Origin: an uncultured Lentibacter sp.
Lineage (GTDB): Bacteria > Pseudomonadota > Alphaproteobacteria > Rhodobacterales > Rhodobacteraceae
DNA: 64,000 nucleotides
Assembly (NCBI RefSeq): GCF_937123735.1
Contig: NZ_CAKZKL010000030.1
Coordinates: forward strand, 1-64,000
Direction: 5' to 3'
Shown here: positions 34,480 to 43,529 of the stretch, piece by piece
Position numbering within the stretch: the first letter of the stretch is position 1
How the letters are laid out: each line of letters begins with the position of its first letter
The notes under the pieces: model-generated
Seen by the model: the letters and a program-made list of their open reading frames with translations, nothing else
What the model was told of the DNA's origin: nothing
The model's database searches: none
Program-made: the position numbers and the translations under genes

Positions 34480-34559
34480 GGTGCATTTACCCAATTTGAA
34501 TTGTCGCCCATGAGCTTAGCCCATAGAAAGGGGCTCTGAAACCCAAAAGCGGAGGGCGC

Positions 34560-36755
34560 GTGGGCCAGCCTGATTATTTTGACGAAGGTGCGCTCGTGGC
34601 GGTGCTGACAACGCAACCGCTGGATCAGACACTTGACTACAAAGCGCCTGAGGGCGGTGTCATGCGCGGCGCATTTGTCGAGGTGCCGCTGGGGCCGCGC
34701 AAGGTTTTGGGGGTGGTTTGGGGCGCGGGGGTTGGCGGGTTTAACCTGAGCCGTGCCCGCAGCATTGTGCGGGTGCTGGATGTGGCCCCGATGCGCGAGG
34801 AGATGCGCGCTTTCTTGGAGAAATGCGGGGCTTACACGCTCACACCGATGCCGCAGATGCTGCGGCTGGCCACACGCGCGCCGGGCCTGAGCAACCCGCC
34901 GTCGATGCAGAAGATCTATCGGATGGGCAGCGCAGCACCGGACCGTGTGACCGAGGCGCGCCAGAGGGTGTTGGCTGTGCTTGAGGAATTTGGCGCGCTG
35001 GGTTTTACGCAGCGCGAGCTGGCCGAGCAGGCGGGGGTGACACCCTCGGTGATCAAGGGGTTGGTCAAGCAGGGCGCGGTGCGCGAGGAAGATACGCCAC
35101 GCGATTTGCCCTTTGCGCGGCTGGATGCCGCGCGCGCGGGCAAGGTTCTGACAGAAGATCAGGCCGCAGCGGCTGAGCAGCTCGTGGCGCAGCAAAGGGC
35201 CGGGGCATACGGGGCCACGCTGTTGTGGGGCATCACCGGCTCGGGCAAGACCGAGGTTTACCTTGAGGCCATCGCCGAGGCGCTGCGGCAGGGGCGGCAG
35301 GCTTTGGTGCTTTTGCCCGAGATTGCGCTGTCGGCCGATTTCATGCGCCGTGTGGAGGCCCGCTTTGGGGCGAAGGCGGCCGAGTGGCACTCTGGCGTGA
35401 CCATGACTGAGCGGCGGCGGGTGTGGAAAATGGTCGGCGAGGGCGGCGCGCAGCTGGTGATCGGCGCGCGCTCGGCGCTGTTTTTGCCGTTTCAGAACCT
35501 CGGGTTGATTGTTGTCGATGAGGAGCATGACAGCTCTTACAAGCAGGAAGACGGCGCGCTTTACAATGCGCGCGATATGGCCGTGCTGCGTGCAGCTTTG
35601 GCCGGGGCGCAGGTTGTTCTGGCTTCGGCCACGCCAAGCCTTGAGAGCTGGGTCAATGCGCAGAGCGGCAAATACGCGCTGATCGAGCTCACGTCGCGCT
35701 ATGGTGCAGCCGTTTTGCCCGAGCTGCGCACGGTGGACATGCGGCAGGTGACGCTGCCGTCCAACCGCTGGATCTCACCGCAGCTTGAGAGTGCGGTGAA
35801 AGCGCGGATGCTCAAGGGCGAGCAGTCGCTTTTGTTTCTCAACCGTCGCGGTTATGCGCCGGTGACACTGTGCCGCAAATGTGGCGAGCAGATCGCTTGC
35901 AGCGATTGCGATGCGCGCATGGTTGAGCACCGCTTTCTCAAGCAGCTCATGTGCCATCAATGTGGCGCGACACGGCCGATCCCCGAGGTGTGCCCCGCTT
36001 GCGAGGCCGAGGGCACCCTGGCTGTTGTGGGCCCCGGGGTGGAGCGGCTGGCCGAAGAGGCGGCGGAGCGCTTTCCTGCGGCGCGGGTGGCGGTGCTCAG
36101 CTCCGATCTCTTCGGCTCGGCGCGCGCGCTCAAGGCACAGATTGTGGAGATTGCCGAGGGCGGGGCGGATGTCATCATCGGCACGCAGCTTGTGGCCAAG
36201 GGCCATAACTTTCCGCTGCTCACGCTTGTGGGGGTGATTGATGCCGACCTGAGCTTGCAAGGCAGTGACATGCGCGCCGCCGAGCGCACCTTCCAACAGA
36301 TGCGGCAGGTTTCGGGCCGGGCGGGGCGGGCGGACAAGGCCGGGGTTGCCATGTTGCAGACCTATCAGCCCGAACATCCCGTGTTGCGCGCCATCATGTC
36401 GGGGGAGGAGCGCGCCTTCTGGCGGGCGGAATCCGACGAGCGCCGTCTCTCTGGTATGCCACCCTTTGGCCGGCTTGCGGGTGTGGTGATCAGCGCTCCC
36501 GAGGAGCGCGATGCCTTTGATCTGGGCGAGCATCTGGCGCGCAACGCCGCACCGCTGGCCCAGATCGGGGCGCAGGTTTTCGGGCCTGCGCCTGCGCCCG
36601 TGGCCCGTGTGCGCGGGCGTCACCGCGTGCGCCTGCTTGTGAAAGCACCCAAGGATGCGCCGCTGCAAACCGCCCTGCGCGCCTGGACACAGGGGCTCAA
36701 GCTGCCCAACCAGCTCCGCCTGTCCATTGATATAGATCCACAGAGTTTCTACTGA
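34560..36755 (+). CDS. priA: primosomal replication protein N' (PriA helicase)
   Basis: A 731-residue 3'-5' helicase that restarts stalled replication forks. GTG start at 34560 with GGAGGG upstream. Walker A is GITGSGKTE (about residues 223-231), Walker B is DEEHD, and eight paired cysteines form two zinc sites (CRKCGEQIACSDCD, then CHQCG and CPAC, about 440-485). The VAKGHNFPLLTLVGVIDAD and QVSGRAGRA blocks mark helicase motifs V and VI. Complete. Confidence 0.96.
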   Translation: MGQPDYFDEGALVAVLTTQPLDQTLDYKAPEGGVMRGAFVEVPLGPRKVLGVVWGAGVGGFNLSRARSIVRVLDVAPMREEMRAFLEKCGAYTLTPMPQMLRLATRAPGLSNPPSMQKIYRMGSAAPDRVTEARQRVLAVLEEFGALGFTQRELAEQAGVTPSVIKGLVKQGAVREEDTPRDLPFARLDAARAGKVLTEDQAAAAEQLVAQQRAGAYGATLLWGITGSGKTEVYLEAIAEALRQGRQALVLLPEIALSADFMRRVEARFGAKAAEWHSGVTMTERRRVWKMVGEGGAQLVIGARSALFLPFQNLGLIVVDEEHDSSYKQEDGALYNARDMAVLRAALAGAQVVLASATPSLESWVNAQSGKYALIELTSRYGAAVLPELRTVDMRQVTLPSNRWISPQLESAVKARMLKGEQSLLFLNRRGYAPVTLCRKCGEQIACSDCDARMVEHRFLKQLMCHQCGATRPIPEVCPACEAEGTLAVVGPGVERLAEEAAERFPAARVAVLSSDLFGSARALKAQIVEIAEGGADVIIGTQLVAKGHNFPLLTLVGVIDADLSLQGSDMRAAERTFQQMRQVSGRAGRADKAGVAMLQTYQPEHPVLRAIMSGEERAFWRAESDERRLSGMPPFGRLAGVVISAPEERDAFDLGEHLARNAAPLAQIGAQVFGPAPAPVARVRGRHRVRLLVKAPKDAPLQTALRAWTQGLKLPNQLRLSIDIDPQSFY

Positions 36756-36767
36756 GCCGACAGGCTC

Positions 36768-36910
36768 TTTCTTATTGCTCAAAATATCCCAGGGGGTCTG
36801 GGGGACTGGTCCCCCAGTAAAATCTGTGGTCTGGGGGACTGGTCCCCCAGCTTAGCTGGGGTCTGGGGGCAAAGCCCCCAGCGGGTCGGATTGCACGCAG
36901 TGCAATTCGA
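36768..36910 (-). repeat. dispersed compound palindromic element, copy 4, with internal tandem
   Basis: On the minus strand, 12 nt after the yeeE stop: an 11-bp hairpin with a 3-nt loop (36887-36908), then three tandem GC palindromes at 36863-36881, 36831-36850 and 36798-36817 (the last two are identical 20-mers, period 33), then CCCCCTGGGATATTT and AGCAATAAGAAAG. It is the longest copy in the window and fills nearly all of the priA-yeeE gap. Confidence 0.8.
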
Positions 36911-36917
36911 ACCCTGA

Positions 36918-37988
36918 TCACTGCGCTGCGCGTGCGCCTCTCAGGCCGCGTTGATCCACGACCATATCCGTCACCATAGCCCCGACCCACATGCAAAAGA
37001 GCGCGAGCCAGGCTGTGCCTGCAAAGATCGAGCCGCCCGTGACGCCCGCGCCGATGGCGCAGCCGCCGGCCAGCATGGCGCCAAAGCCCATCAGCACAGC
37101 GCCCGTCATGGAGCGGCGCATGTTGCTTTCGTCGGTGAACCCCTGAAACTTGAATTCGCGGCTCACGAGCGCAGCGAGCAGGGAGCCGAGCACAACGCCC
37201 GGCACGAGGCCGACGTCAAACTCCAAGACAGAGGTGCGGTCGAGAAAAAACATCAGCGTATGGGCCGAGGGGCCGGAGAAGGTCGCGCTTTCGATCTGCA
37301 CCGGGTCAAAGGCGACTTGCGAGAGCCTATAGGTGAGCACCCAGCCCAGTGCGACGGCAAAGCCCACACCCGAGGCAAAGACAAGCCGGGCGATGCCGAT
37401 GCGTTCTTTGATGGACAAGAACAGCGCCAGCGCCGCAAAACCGAGCCCAAGGACAAAGCCGGAAACCTGTGGCAGGCCGAGGCTGGCCAGAAGGTCCATG
37501 TTGCGGCCCCCGTCGGTGATCCAGAGGGCGGCGAGCGTGTCGCGCGCGGGCGAGAGCACACCGGAGAGCGACATCTGCGCCACCACGGCAAAGACAAGCC
37601 CCGAGACCACCGAGCGCAGATTGCCCGTGGCGGCCAAAACGAGCAGCCGGCCCGAGCAGCCGCGCGCCAGCACCATGCCGACCCCGAACATCAGCCCGCC
37701 GAGGATCGCGCCGGACCAGCTGCCCGGCACGGCCATCATCCGCGCTTCCTGTGTTTCCATCAGCCCCAGAAGCTGTGCGCCCTGCACCCAGACGAGGGCG
37801 GTGGAAAAGGTGAGGAACCAGACGGCGACCTTGTCTTTCATCATGCCACGGGCAAATTCGACCGAGGCGGCGCGCAGACAAAAGCGCGAGCGCTGCGCGG
37901 CAATGCCAAAGACCATGCCGGTGATGAGTCCGAAAAGCGCCGCCGTGGGCGCTTCGCCGATGCGTTCGATAAGGGGGATAATGTCCAT
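36918..37988 (-). CDS. YeeE/YedE (TsuA-like) sulfur-compound transporter
   Basis: A 356-residue membrane protein of about ten helices containing both family repeats. The key cysteine motifs are QRSRFCLRAA (residues 32-41), ARGCSGR (about 108-114) and AGGCAIGAGVTGGS (about 306-319), as in thiosulfate permeases of the YeeE type, where cysteines relay thiosulfate. It probably imports thiosulfate or a related reduced sulfur compound. A TusA/YeeD partner gene is not seen beside it. Divergent from an MFS gene, with an FNR-type box between them. Confidence 0.88.
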   Translation of the reverse strand: MDIIPLIERIGEAPTAALFGLITGMVFGIAAQRSRFCLRAASVEFARGMMKDKVAVWFLTFSTALVWVQGAQLLGLMETQEARMMAVPGSWSGAILGGLMFGVGMVLARGCSGRLLVLAATGNLRSVVSGLVFAVVAQMSLSGVLSPARDTLAALWITDGGRNMDLLASLGLPQVSGFVLGLGFAALALFLSIKERIGIARLVFASGVGFAVALGWVLTYRLSQVAFDPVQIESATFSGPSAHTLMFFLDRTSVLEFDVGLVPGVVLGSLLAALVSREFKFQGFTDESNMRRSMTGAVLMGFGAMLAGGCAIGAGVTGGSIFAGTAWLALFCMWVGAMVTDMVVDQRGLRGARAAQ

Positions 37989-38037
37989 CTGTCCTCGCTT
38001 TCTGACCTGCTCCTAGCGCCAGTGGGCGTGTGTTGCA

Positions 38038-38051
38038 TTGATTTGGATCAG
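38038..38051. promoter_or_regulatory. FNR/FnrL-type box
   Basis: TTGAT-TTGG-ATCAG matches the FNR consensus TTGAT-N4-ATCAA at 9 of 10 defined positions. It is centred about 74 nt before the MFS ATG and about 56 nt before the yeeE start. Control by the oxygen sensor FnrL of one or both genes is likely. Confidence 0.65.
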
Positions 38052-38118
38052 GTTTGCGCGCTGCATTGGGCGGGCTTTTTGGCCTGTGCAAGCCCCTTGA
38101 AAAGGTCTAAGCGAAGCC

Positions 38119-39354
38119 ATGGCCCGGATTATACACCTCAAAGATACATCCGATCTTGCGCTTTGGCGACGCCCGCAAGCGCTGCTGTTTGTGATGGCTT
38201 TTGCCATGCCCATTGCCTTTGCCACCTGGAGCGCCTTGCTCAACAACTTCGTGATCGAGGTCGGCGGGTTTGACGGCTCTGACAACGGCTGGCTGCATAC
38301 GGTGCGCGAGATTCCGGGGTTTCTGGCGGTCGGGGTGATTGCCATCATCATATTCATGCGCGAGCAGGTTTTGGGGCTTGTCTCGCTCATCATGCTGGGC
38401 GCAGCCACGGCTGTCACCGCATGGTTCCCCTCCATGGCGGGGATTTTGACGGTCACGATGATCTCTTCAATTGGCTTTCACTATTACGAGACGGTCAACC
38501 AGTCGCTCCAGCTGCAATGGCTGAGCAAGGAGCGCGCGCCCAAGGTATTGGGCTATTTGCTGGCCACAGGCTCGGCGGCCACCTTGATGTGTTATTTGGT
38601 GATTGTCGCCCTGTGGGAGCCCTTGGGGCTGACCTATAATATTGTTTACATGATCTCCGGTGGGATCACGGCGGCGCTGGCGGTGTTCTGCCTGTTTGCC
38701 TATCCGCAGTTTGAAGCGCCGCATCCGCAGGTGAAAAAGATGATCCTGCGGCGGCGTTACTGGCTGTATTACTGCCTACAGTTCATGGCGGGGGCGCGGC
38801 GGCAGATATTCATGGTGTTTGCCGGCTTCATGATGGTGGAGAAATTCGGCTTTGCCGTGCATGAGGTGGCCTCGCTTTATCTCATCAACCTTGTGGTCAA
38901 TATGTTCGTTGCGCCGGTGCTCGGGCATGTGGTGCACCGGTTTGGCGAGCGCAACGCGCTTTTGTTTGAGTATCTTGGGCTGATGATCGTCTTTCTGGCC
39001 TATGGCGGGATCTACATGTTTGGCTGGGGCGTTGTGCTGGCGGCCACGCTTTATGTGATTGACCACATTTTCTTCGGGCTGGCGCTGGCCCTGAAGACCT
39101 ATTTCCAGAAGATCGCCGATCCGCGCGATATTGCGCCCACGGCGGCGGTGGCCTTTACCATCAACCACATCGCGGCGGTGGGTTTGCCTGCTTCTCTGGG
39201 CTATCTCTGGCTGGTTTCCCCCACCTCTGTCTTTATCCTTGCGGCCTGTATGGCCGGGGTGTCCTTCCTTTTGGCGCTGCTCATTCCGCGCCACCCGGAG
39301 CCGGGCAACGAGACGATTTTCTCCAAATTTACCGCGGCTGCGCCCGCGAAATAA
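38119..39354 (+). CDS. MFS transporter, substrate unknown
   Basis: A 411-residue major facilitator protein with 12 predicted helices. LFVMAFAMPIAFATWSALLNNFVIEVGGFDG opens it; the central cytoplasmic loop is near residues 200-220 (PQFEAPHPQVKKMILRRRYW). I do not recognise a substrate-specific motif. An FNR-type box upstream suggests expression at low oxygen. It is followed 22 nt later by prmA. Confidence 0.82.
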   Translation: MARIIHLKDTSDLALWRRPQALLFVMAFAMPIAFATWSALLNNFVIEVGGFDGSDNGWLHTVREIPGFLAVGVIAIIIFMREQVLGLVSLIMLGAATAVTAWFPSMAGILTVTMISSIGFHYYETVNQSLQLQWLSKERAPKVLGYLLATGSAATLMCYLVIVALWEPLGLTYNIVYMISGGITAALAVFCLFAYPQFEAPHPQVKKMILRRRYWLYYCLQFMAGARRQIFMVFAGFMMVEKFGFAVHEVASLYLINLVVNMFVAPVLGHVVHRFGERNALLFEYLGLMIVFLAYGGIYMFGWGVVLAATLYVIDHIFFGLALALKTYFQKIADPRDIAPTAAVAFTINHIAAVGLPASLGYLWLVSPTSVFILAACMAGVSFLLALLIPRHPEPGNETIFSKFTAAAPAK

Positions 39355-39376
39355 CCGACACGAACAGGATAAGACC

Positions 39377-40243
39377 ATGACGAGCTATTCGGCATTTGCC
39401 ACCATTGACAACAAGGCCGACGCAGAGGCGCTGGGCGCGGCACTGGAGCGGATGCTGCCGGAGCCAACGGGTGTGGGCGTGTTTGAGATGGAAGACGGCT
39501 CGGGCCTGTGGGAAGTGGCGGGATATTTCACCGAAGCGCCCGACAAGGCGGGGCTGGCGCTATTGGAGGCGCTGCACGGCGCGCGGTTTGTTGTTTCTGA
39601 AATTCCGGAGACCGACTGGGTGGCGAAGGTGAAGCGCGATCTTGCGCCTGTGGTGGCGGGGCGTTTCTTTGTTCATGGCAGCCATGATGCCGACAAGCTC
39701 CCCGACGGGGCAGAGCCACTCCTGATCGAGGCGGCCATGGCCTTTGGCACGGGGCATCACGGGACCACGCTGGGCTGCCTTCTGGCGCTCGACAAGCTTG
39801 TGAGCGCGGGCTTTTCGCCCAAGGCTGTGGCCGACATCGGCTGTGGCACGGCTGTTTTGGCGATGGGGGCTGCGCGGATCTGGGATGTGCGCATTCTGGC
39901 CAGCGACATTGACGAAGTGGCTGTCGAGGTGGCGCTGGCCAATGCCCGCGCCAACGGGCTGGAAGGGCGGATCGAATGCCTTGAAGCGGCGGGCTTTGGC
40001 CACCCTGTTTTGGCCGAGGCCGCGCCTTTTGATCTGATCTTTGCCAATATCCTCAAGGGCCCCCTTGTGGCGCTTGCCCCGGAGATTGCGGCCAATCTCA
40101 CCCCCGGGGGCTATGCGATTCTGTCGGGGATTCTCAATGAGCAGGCAGAAGAGGTGATCGCGGTTTATGCACAGAATGGAACCAATCTGGTTGAGAAGCA
40201 GGTGATTGGTGACTGGAGCACGCTTTTGCTGCGCCGTTCGTGA
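39377..40243 (+). CDS. prmA: ribosomal protein L11 methyltransferase
   Basis: A 288-residue SAM-dependent methyltransferase that trimethylates L11. I start at MTSYSAFATI (39377); the longer frame would run into the MFS gene. The PrmA block AFGTGHHGTTLGCL is at about residues 120-133, SAM motif I is VADIGCGTAVLAMGAARI, and NILKGPLVALAPEI (about 220-233) is the NxxxxPL active-site block. The N-terminal substrate domain is short, as usual in alphaproteobacteria. Confidence 0.93.
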   Translation: MTSYSAFATIDNKADAEALGAALERMLPEPTGVGVFEMEDGSGLWEVAGYFTEAPDKAGLALLEALHGARFVVSEIPETDWVAKVKRDLAPVVAGRFFVHGSHDADKLPDGAEPLLIEAAMAFGTGHHGTTLGCLLALDKLVSAGFSPKAVADIGCGTAVLAMGAARIWDVRILASDIDEVAVEVALANARANGLEGRIECLEAAGFGHPVLAEAAPFDLIFANILKGPLVALAPEIAANLTPGGYAILSGILNEQAEEVIAVYAQNGTNLVEKQVIGDWSTLLLRRS

Positions 40244-40346
40244 CAAATCGGTGTTGTTTTTCAGTTCATTTGAGAGAGTTGCCCAAGTTTGGCCACAATT
40301 TTAGATCAATTTGTAACGGACTTCGGTGGGGGCACTGGAGTTTGCC

Positions 40347-40691
40347 ATGTCTGCCAACGTGCAAAAATTTGATCGACGTCTGACGCGCATTGTGCGCAAG
40401 CACCGTTCGCTGCGCAACGGCTATGGGTTTCGGGTGGATCGCAGTGGGCTGATCACCGTCAAACCCAAGCGCGCCAAGAGCTCTGGCCCGTTGACGGCCT
40501 TTTTGGGCGTGGCGCTGATTGCGGTGCTGTTCAAGGCGGTTGTCTTTGCCAATTACGGGCCTCAAAAGTATATGTCCAAGCTCGAGCCGCTGCGCGGGGG
40601 CACGCTTGTGGAACAGGCGGGTGCTTGGCTGATGGAGCCCGGCACGCTGACCTTTGTGCTTGCAGATATCTTTTCCGGGATCTTGAGCTGA
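40347..40691 (+). CDS. hypothetical membrane protein
   Basis: A 114-residue protein of unknown function. Residues 1-50 are strongly basic (KFDRRLTRIVRKHRSLRNGYGFRVDRSGLITVKPKRAK), then one hydrophobic helix (about 53-70) and a short periplasmic tail with a second weakly hydrophobic stretch. GGAG lies 6 nt before the ATG at 40347; a GTG at 40326 is an alternative start. It is followed by a bidirectional terminator. Confidence 0.65.
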   Translation: MSANVQKFDRRLTRIVRKHRSLRNGYGFRVDRSGLITVKPKRAKSSGPLTAFLGVALIAVLFKAVVFANYGPQKYMSKLEPLRGGTLVEQAGAWLMEPGTLTFVLADIFSGILS

Positions 40692-40732
40692 GAGCGGCCG
40701 GAAAGCCACTGGAAAGCCACTGGTGCCAATAA

Positions 40733-40762
40733 AAAAGCCGCGCTCTCACTGGCGCGGCTTTT
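40733..40762. terminator. bidirectional Rho-independent terminator
   Basis: An 8-bp stem (40736-40743 with 40752-40759) flanked by six A on the left and four T on the right, so it works on both strands. It serves the small membrane protein gene on the plus strand and the DUF1127 gene on the minus strand. Confidence 0.88.
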
Positions 40763-40810
40763 GGTTTTGTGACCCGTGCTGATCTGGGCTGCGCTCTTTG
40801 GGACGTGCGC

Positions 40811-41020
40811 TCAGCGCGCCGCTTCGGCGATGGCGTCGATATCGCCCCGGCACAGGCCGATGTCTTCAAGCTCGCGGTCGCTGAGCTGGGAGAGGGCCTT
40901 GCGCGTTGAGCGGGCGTCGTTCCAGGCCACGAAAGCGGCTGTCAGGTGAACAAAGAACTGGCCGATACGGCCGTTAGAGGCAGCAACTTGCTGTGCGCGT
41001 GTATACTCGATGGCGGCCAT
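40811..41020 (-). CDS. DUF1127 (YjiS-like) small protein
   Basis: A 69-residue protein ending in the DUF1127 helix-turn block (ARSTRKALSQLSDRELEDIGLCRGDIDAIAEA). AAGGAA lies upstream of the ATG. In Rhodobacter relatives such small Arg-rich proteins are stress-induced and affect RNA turnover and small-RNA function. Its long upstream region carries a direct repeat. Confidence 0.9.
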   Translation of the reverse strand: MAAIEYTRAQQVAASNGRIGQFFVHLTAAFVAWNDARSTRKALSQLSDRELEDIGLCRGDIDAIAEAAR

Positions 41021-41348
41021 ATCCGTATTCCTTTTCTAGAGTTATGGTCTGTCGTCGGATTGGCGGCATTTGGGGGCCGTATGCACCCTGCGCAAGGGGT
41101 TTTTTCTGCATAAGTCCCATGCGTTTTCTGCATAGGTCAAACACTGCCAAGACGCCTTAATTTTATGGCGAATTGCGGTGGTTTTGGTGTCGGTTTTGGC
41201 GGGCAGAATGACGATTTTGAGCCGTTTTTTGCTGCAATGCGGCATTTTTGAGGTTTTAGGCCGGTCGCGCGTAGGGCCTTGGCAGATGTTCCCCTTTCGT
41301 GCTAGTGCTTCAAAAAAGCAACAGATTTGGGCAGCGGAGCGGGTATTG
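41021..41348. promoter_or_regulatory. 328-nt divergent region between DUF1127 gene and ruvC
   Basis: No gene seen. It carries the promoters of both neighbours. The notable structure is a direct repeat, TTTTCTGCATAAGTC (41102-41116) and TTTTCTGCATAGGTC (41124-41138), 14 of 15 identical with a 22-nt period, lying 82-118 nt upstream of the DUF1127 start. Two helical turns of spacing put both copies on the same DNA face, as for a regulator that binds twice. Confidence 0.5.
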
Positions 41349-41846
41349 ATGCGTATTTTGGGAATCGATCCGGGCCTGCGCAACATGGGCTGGGGCGTGA
41401 TCGAGGCGCATGGCCCGCGCCTGCGCTATGTCGCGGCAGGGGTTGTCCATTCTGAGGGGGATGATCTTGCGGCGCGGTTGTGCTCGTTGCACGTGGCGCT
41501 CAGCGCCGTTGTGCAGGCGCATCAGCCAGAGGCTGCCGCCGTTGAGCACACCTTTGTCAACAAAGATGGTGCAGGCACGCTCAAGCTGGGGCAGGCGCGT
41601 GGCATTGCGCTGTTGGTGCCGGCCCAATTTGGCTTGCGCGTGGCGGAATATGCGCCCAACAAGATCAAGAAAACTGTGGTGGGTGTGGGCCATGCCAGCA
41701 AGGAACAGATCCAGCATATGGTCAAGATGCAGCTGCCCGGGGCCGATGTTTCCAAAGCGGATGCGGCGGATGCTTTGGCCATTGCCATTTGCCATGCGCA
41801 TCACCACAAATATGCCGAGCTCACGCTGGCCAGAACAGGAAGTTGA
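41349..41846 (+). CDS. ruvC: crossover junction endodeoxyribonuclease RuvC
   Basis: A 165-residue Holliday junction resolvase. Catalytic acids Asp7 (ILGIDPG), Glu66 (AAVEHTF), Asp138 and Asp141 (KADAADALA) are all present. Start at MRILGIDPG (41349); longer in-frame extensions lack family similarity. First gene of ruvCAB. Confidence 0.97.
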   Translation: MRILGIDPGLRNMGWGVIEAHGPRLRYVAAGVVHSEGDDLAARLCSLHVALSAVVQAHQPEAAAVEHTFVNKDGAGTLKLGQARGIALLVPAQFGLRVAEYAPNKIKKTVVGVGHASKEQIQHMVKMQLPGADVSKADAADALAIAICHAHHHKYAELTLARTGS

Positions 41847-41852
41847 CGCGCT

Positions 41853-42506
41853 ATGATCGGGAAGATTGCCGGACGGGTGGATTACATCGCGGAAGATCAT
41901 GTGCTGATTGATGTGCGCGGTGTGGGCTATCTGGTGTATTGCTCGGAGCGCTGTTTGCGGGCCTTGCCGCAGGCCGGGGAGGCTGTGGCCCTCTATACGG
42001 ACCTGCTTGTGCGCGAGGACAATTTGCAGCTGTTCGGTTTTGTCTCACTGGTGGAAAAAGAATGGCACCGGCTCTTGATGACTGTGCAGGGCGTGGGCGC
42101 AAAAGCTTCGCTGGCCATGCTGGGCGCTTTGGGGCCTGACGGGGTGAGCCGCGCGATTGCGCTGGGCGATTGGGGTGCGGTGAAGGCTGCCAAGGGCATT
42201 GGTCCCAAAACGGCGCAGCGCGTCGTCAACGAGCTCAAAGACAAGGCCCCTTCGCTGATGGCGCTGGGCGCGGGCCCGGTGGCGCAGGCGGGGGAGCTGG
42301 ACGATGTGCTGGAGGAGATCCCCCCTGTGCGCGCGGCTGCTTCCGGCGGCGCGGCGCAATCGGATGCGCTTTCGGCCCTCACCAACCTTGGGTATGCCCC
42401 CAGCGAGGCTGCGAGCGCGATTGCGCAGGCGCAGGAAAACGGCGGTGGCGCCGAAACGGCTGCTCTGATCCGCGAAGCGCTGCGCCTGTTGGCACCGAAG
42501 GGCTAG
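41853..42506 (+). CDS. ruvA: Holliday junction branch migration protein RuvA
   Basis: A 217-residue junction-binding protein. The OB-fold domain is at 1-62 ([12 protein letters not shown]... [11 protein letters not shown]), helix-hairpin-helix motifs are at about 70-130 ([32 protein letters not shown]), and the flexible linker is followed by a RuvB-binding C-terminal domain ([20 protein letters not shown]). Starts 6 nt after ruvC. Confidence 0.96.
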   Translation: MIGKIAGRVDYIAEDHVLIDVRGVGYLVYCSERCLRALPQAGEAVALYTDLLVREDNLQLFGFVSLVEKEWHRLLMTVQGVGAKASLAMLGALGPDGVSRAIALGDWGAVKAAKGIGPKTAQRVVNELKDKAPSLMALGAGPVAQAGELDDVLEEIPPVRAAASGGAAQSDALSALTNLGYAPSEAASAIAQAQENGGGAETAALIREALRLLAPKG

Positions 42507-42509
42507 GGT

Positions 42510-43529
42510 ATGAGCAAGAGAGATCCTATTGTGAGCCCCAGCGAGCTGCCCGAAGATGTGGAGCGCGCCCTGCGGCCCCAGACCCTGAGCGAGTTTGTCG
42601 GTCAGGCCGAGGCGCGCGCCAACCTCAAGGTCTTCATCGAGAGCGCCAAGATGCGCAAGGATGCCATGGACCATACGCTGTTTTATGGCCCCCCCGGGCT
42701 GGGCAAGACCACTTTGGCCCAGATTATCAGCCGAGAGTTGGGGGTGGGGTTTCGCATGACCAGCGGACCAGTGCTGGCCAAGGCGGGTGATCTGGCTGCG
42801 ATCCTGACAAATCTTGAGCGCAATGATGTGCTGTTCATTGACGAGATCCACCGGCTGAACCCTGTTGTGGAGGAAGTGCTTTACCCCGCGCTGGAGGACT
42901 TCGAGCTTGATCTGGTGATTGGCGAGGGGCCGGCGGCGCGCACCGTGCGCATAGAGTTGCAGCCTTTCACGCTGGTGGGAGCGACCACCCGTTTGGGCCT
43001 TTTGACCACGCCTCTGCGCGACAGGTTCGGGATTCCGACCCGGCTTGAGTTTTATGCGGTGGAAGAGCTGGAGCGGATTGTGAGTGTCAATGCGCAGAAA
43101 CTGGGTGTGAAGGCCGATGCCGAAGGGGCCCATGAAATTGCCCGCCGCTCGCGGGGCACGCCGCGCATTGCCGGGCGGCTGTTGCGGCGGGTTGTTGATT
43201 TTGCGCTGGTGGAGGCAGACGGGGTTGTGAGCCGCGCGCTGGCCGACCGTGCGCTGTTGCGGCTTGGTGTGGACGCCCTTGGGCTGGACGGGGCCGACCG
43301 GCGCTATCTCAAGCTGATTGCCGAGAATTATGCGGGCGGACCTGTTGGCATAGAGACCCTCGCCGCAGCCCTCTCGGAAAGCCGCGATGCGCTGGAAGAA
43401 GTGATTGAACCTTTCTTGTTGCAAAAAAGTTTGATCCAGCGCACACCGCGCGGCCGTATGTTGGCCCAGAAGGGGTGGACCCATCTGGGGATGACCCCGC
43501 CCAAAAGCCAGAGCGACCTGTTTGAATGA
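42510..43529 (+). CDS. ruvB: Holliday junction branch migration helicase RuvB
   Basis: A 339-residue AAA+ motor. Walker [10 protein letters not shown] at 60-68, Walker B FIDEIHR with DEIH at 111-114, sensor region [18 protein letters not shown], arginine-finger region and the C-terminal winged helix ([22 protein letters not shown]). It starts 3 nt after ruvA and its stop overlaps the next gene. Confidence 0.97.
   Translation: MSKRDPIVSPSELPEDVERALRPQTLSEFVGQAEARANLKVFIESAKMRKDAMDHTLFYGPPGLGKTTLAQIISRELGVGFRMTSGPVLAKAGDLAAILTNLERNDVLFIDEIHRLNPVVEEVLYPALEDFELDLVIGEGPAARTVRIELQPFTLVGATTRLGLLTTPLRDRFGIPTRLEFYAVEELERIVSVNAQKLGVKADAEGAHEIARRSRGTPRIAGRLLRRVVDFALVEADGVVSRALADRALLRLGVDALGLDGADRRYLKLIAENYAGGPVGIETLAAALSESRDALEEVIEPFLLQKSLIQRTPRGRMLAQKGWTHLGMTPPKSQSDLFE

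Noticed and set aside
36796..36881. Regularly spaced repeats that could be a CRISPR array
   Set aside because: Only three units, the repeats are fully palindromic, the spacers are about 13 nt, and no cas genes are near. They fit the dispersed palindromic element instead.
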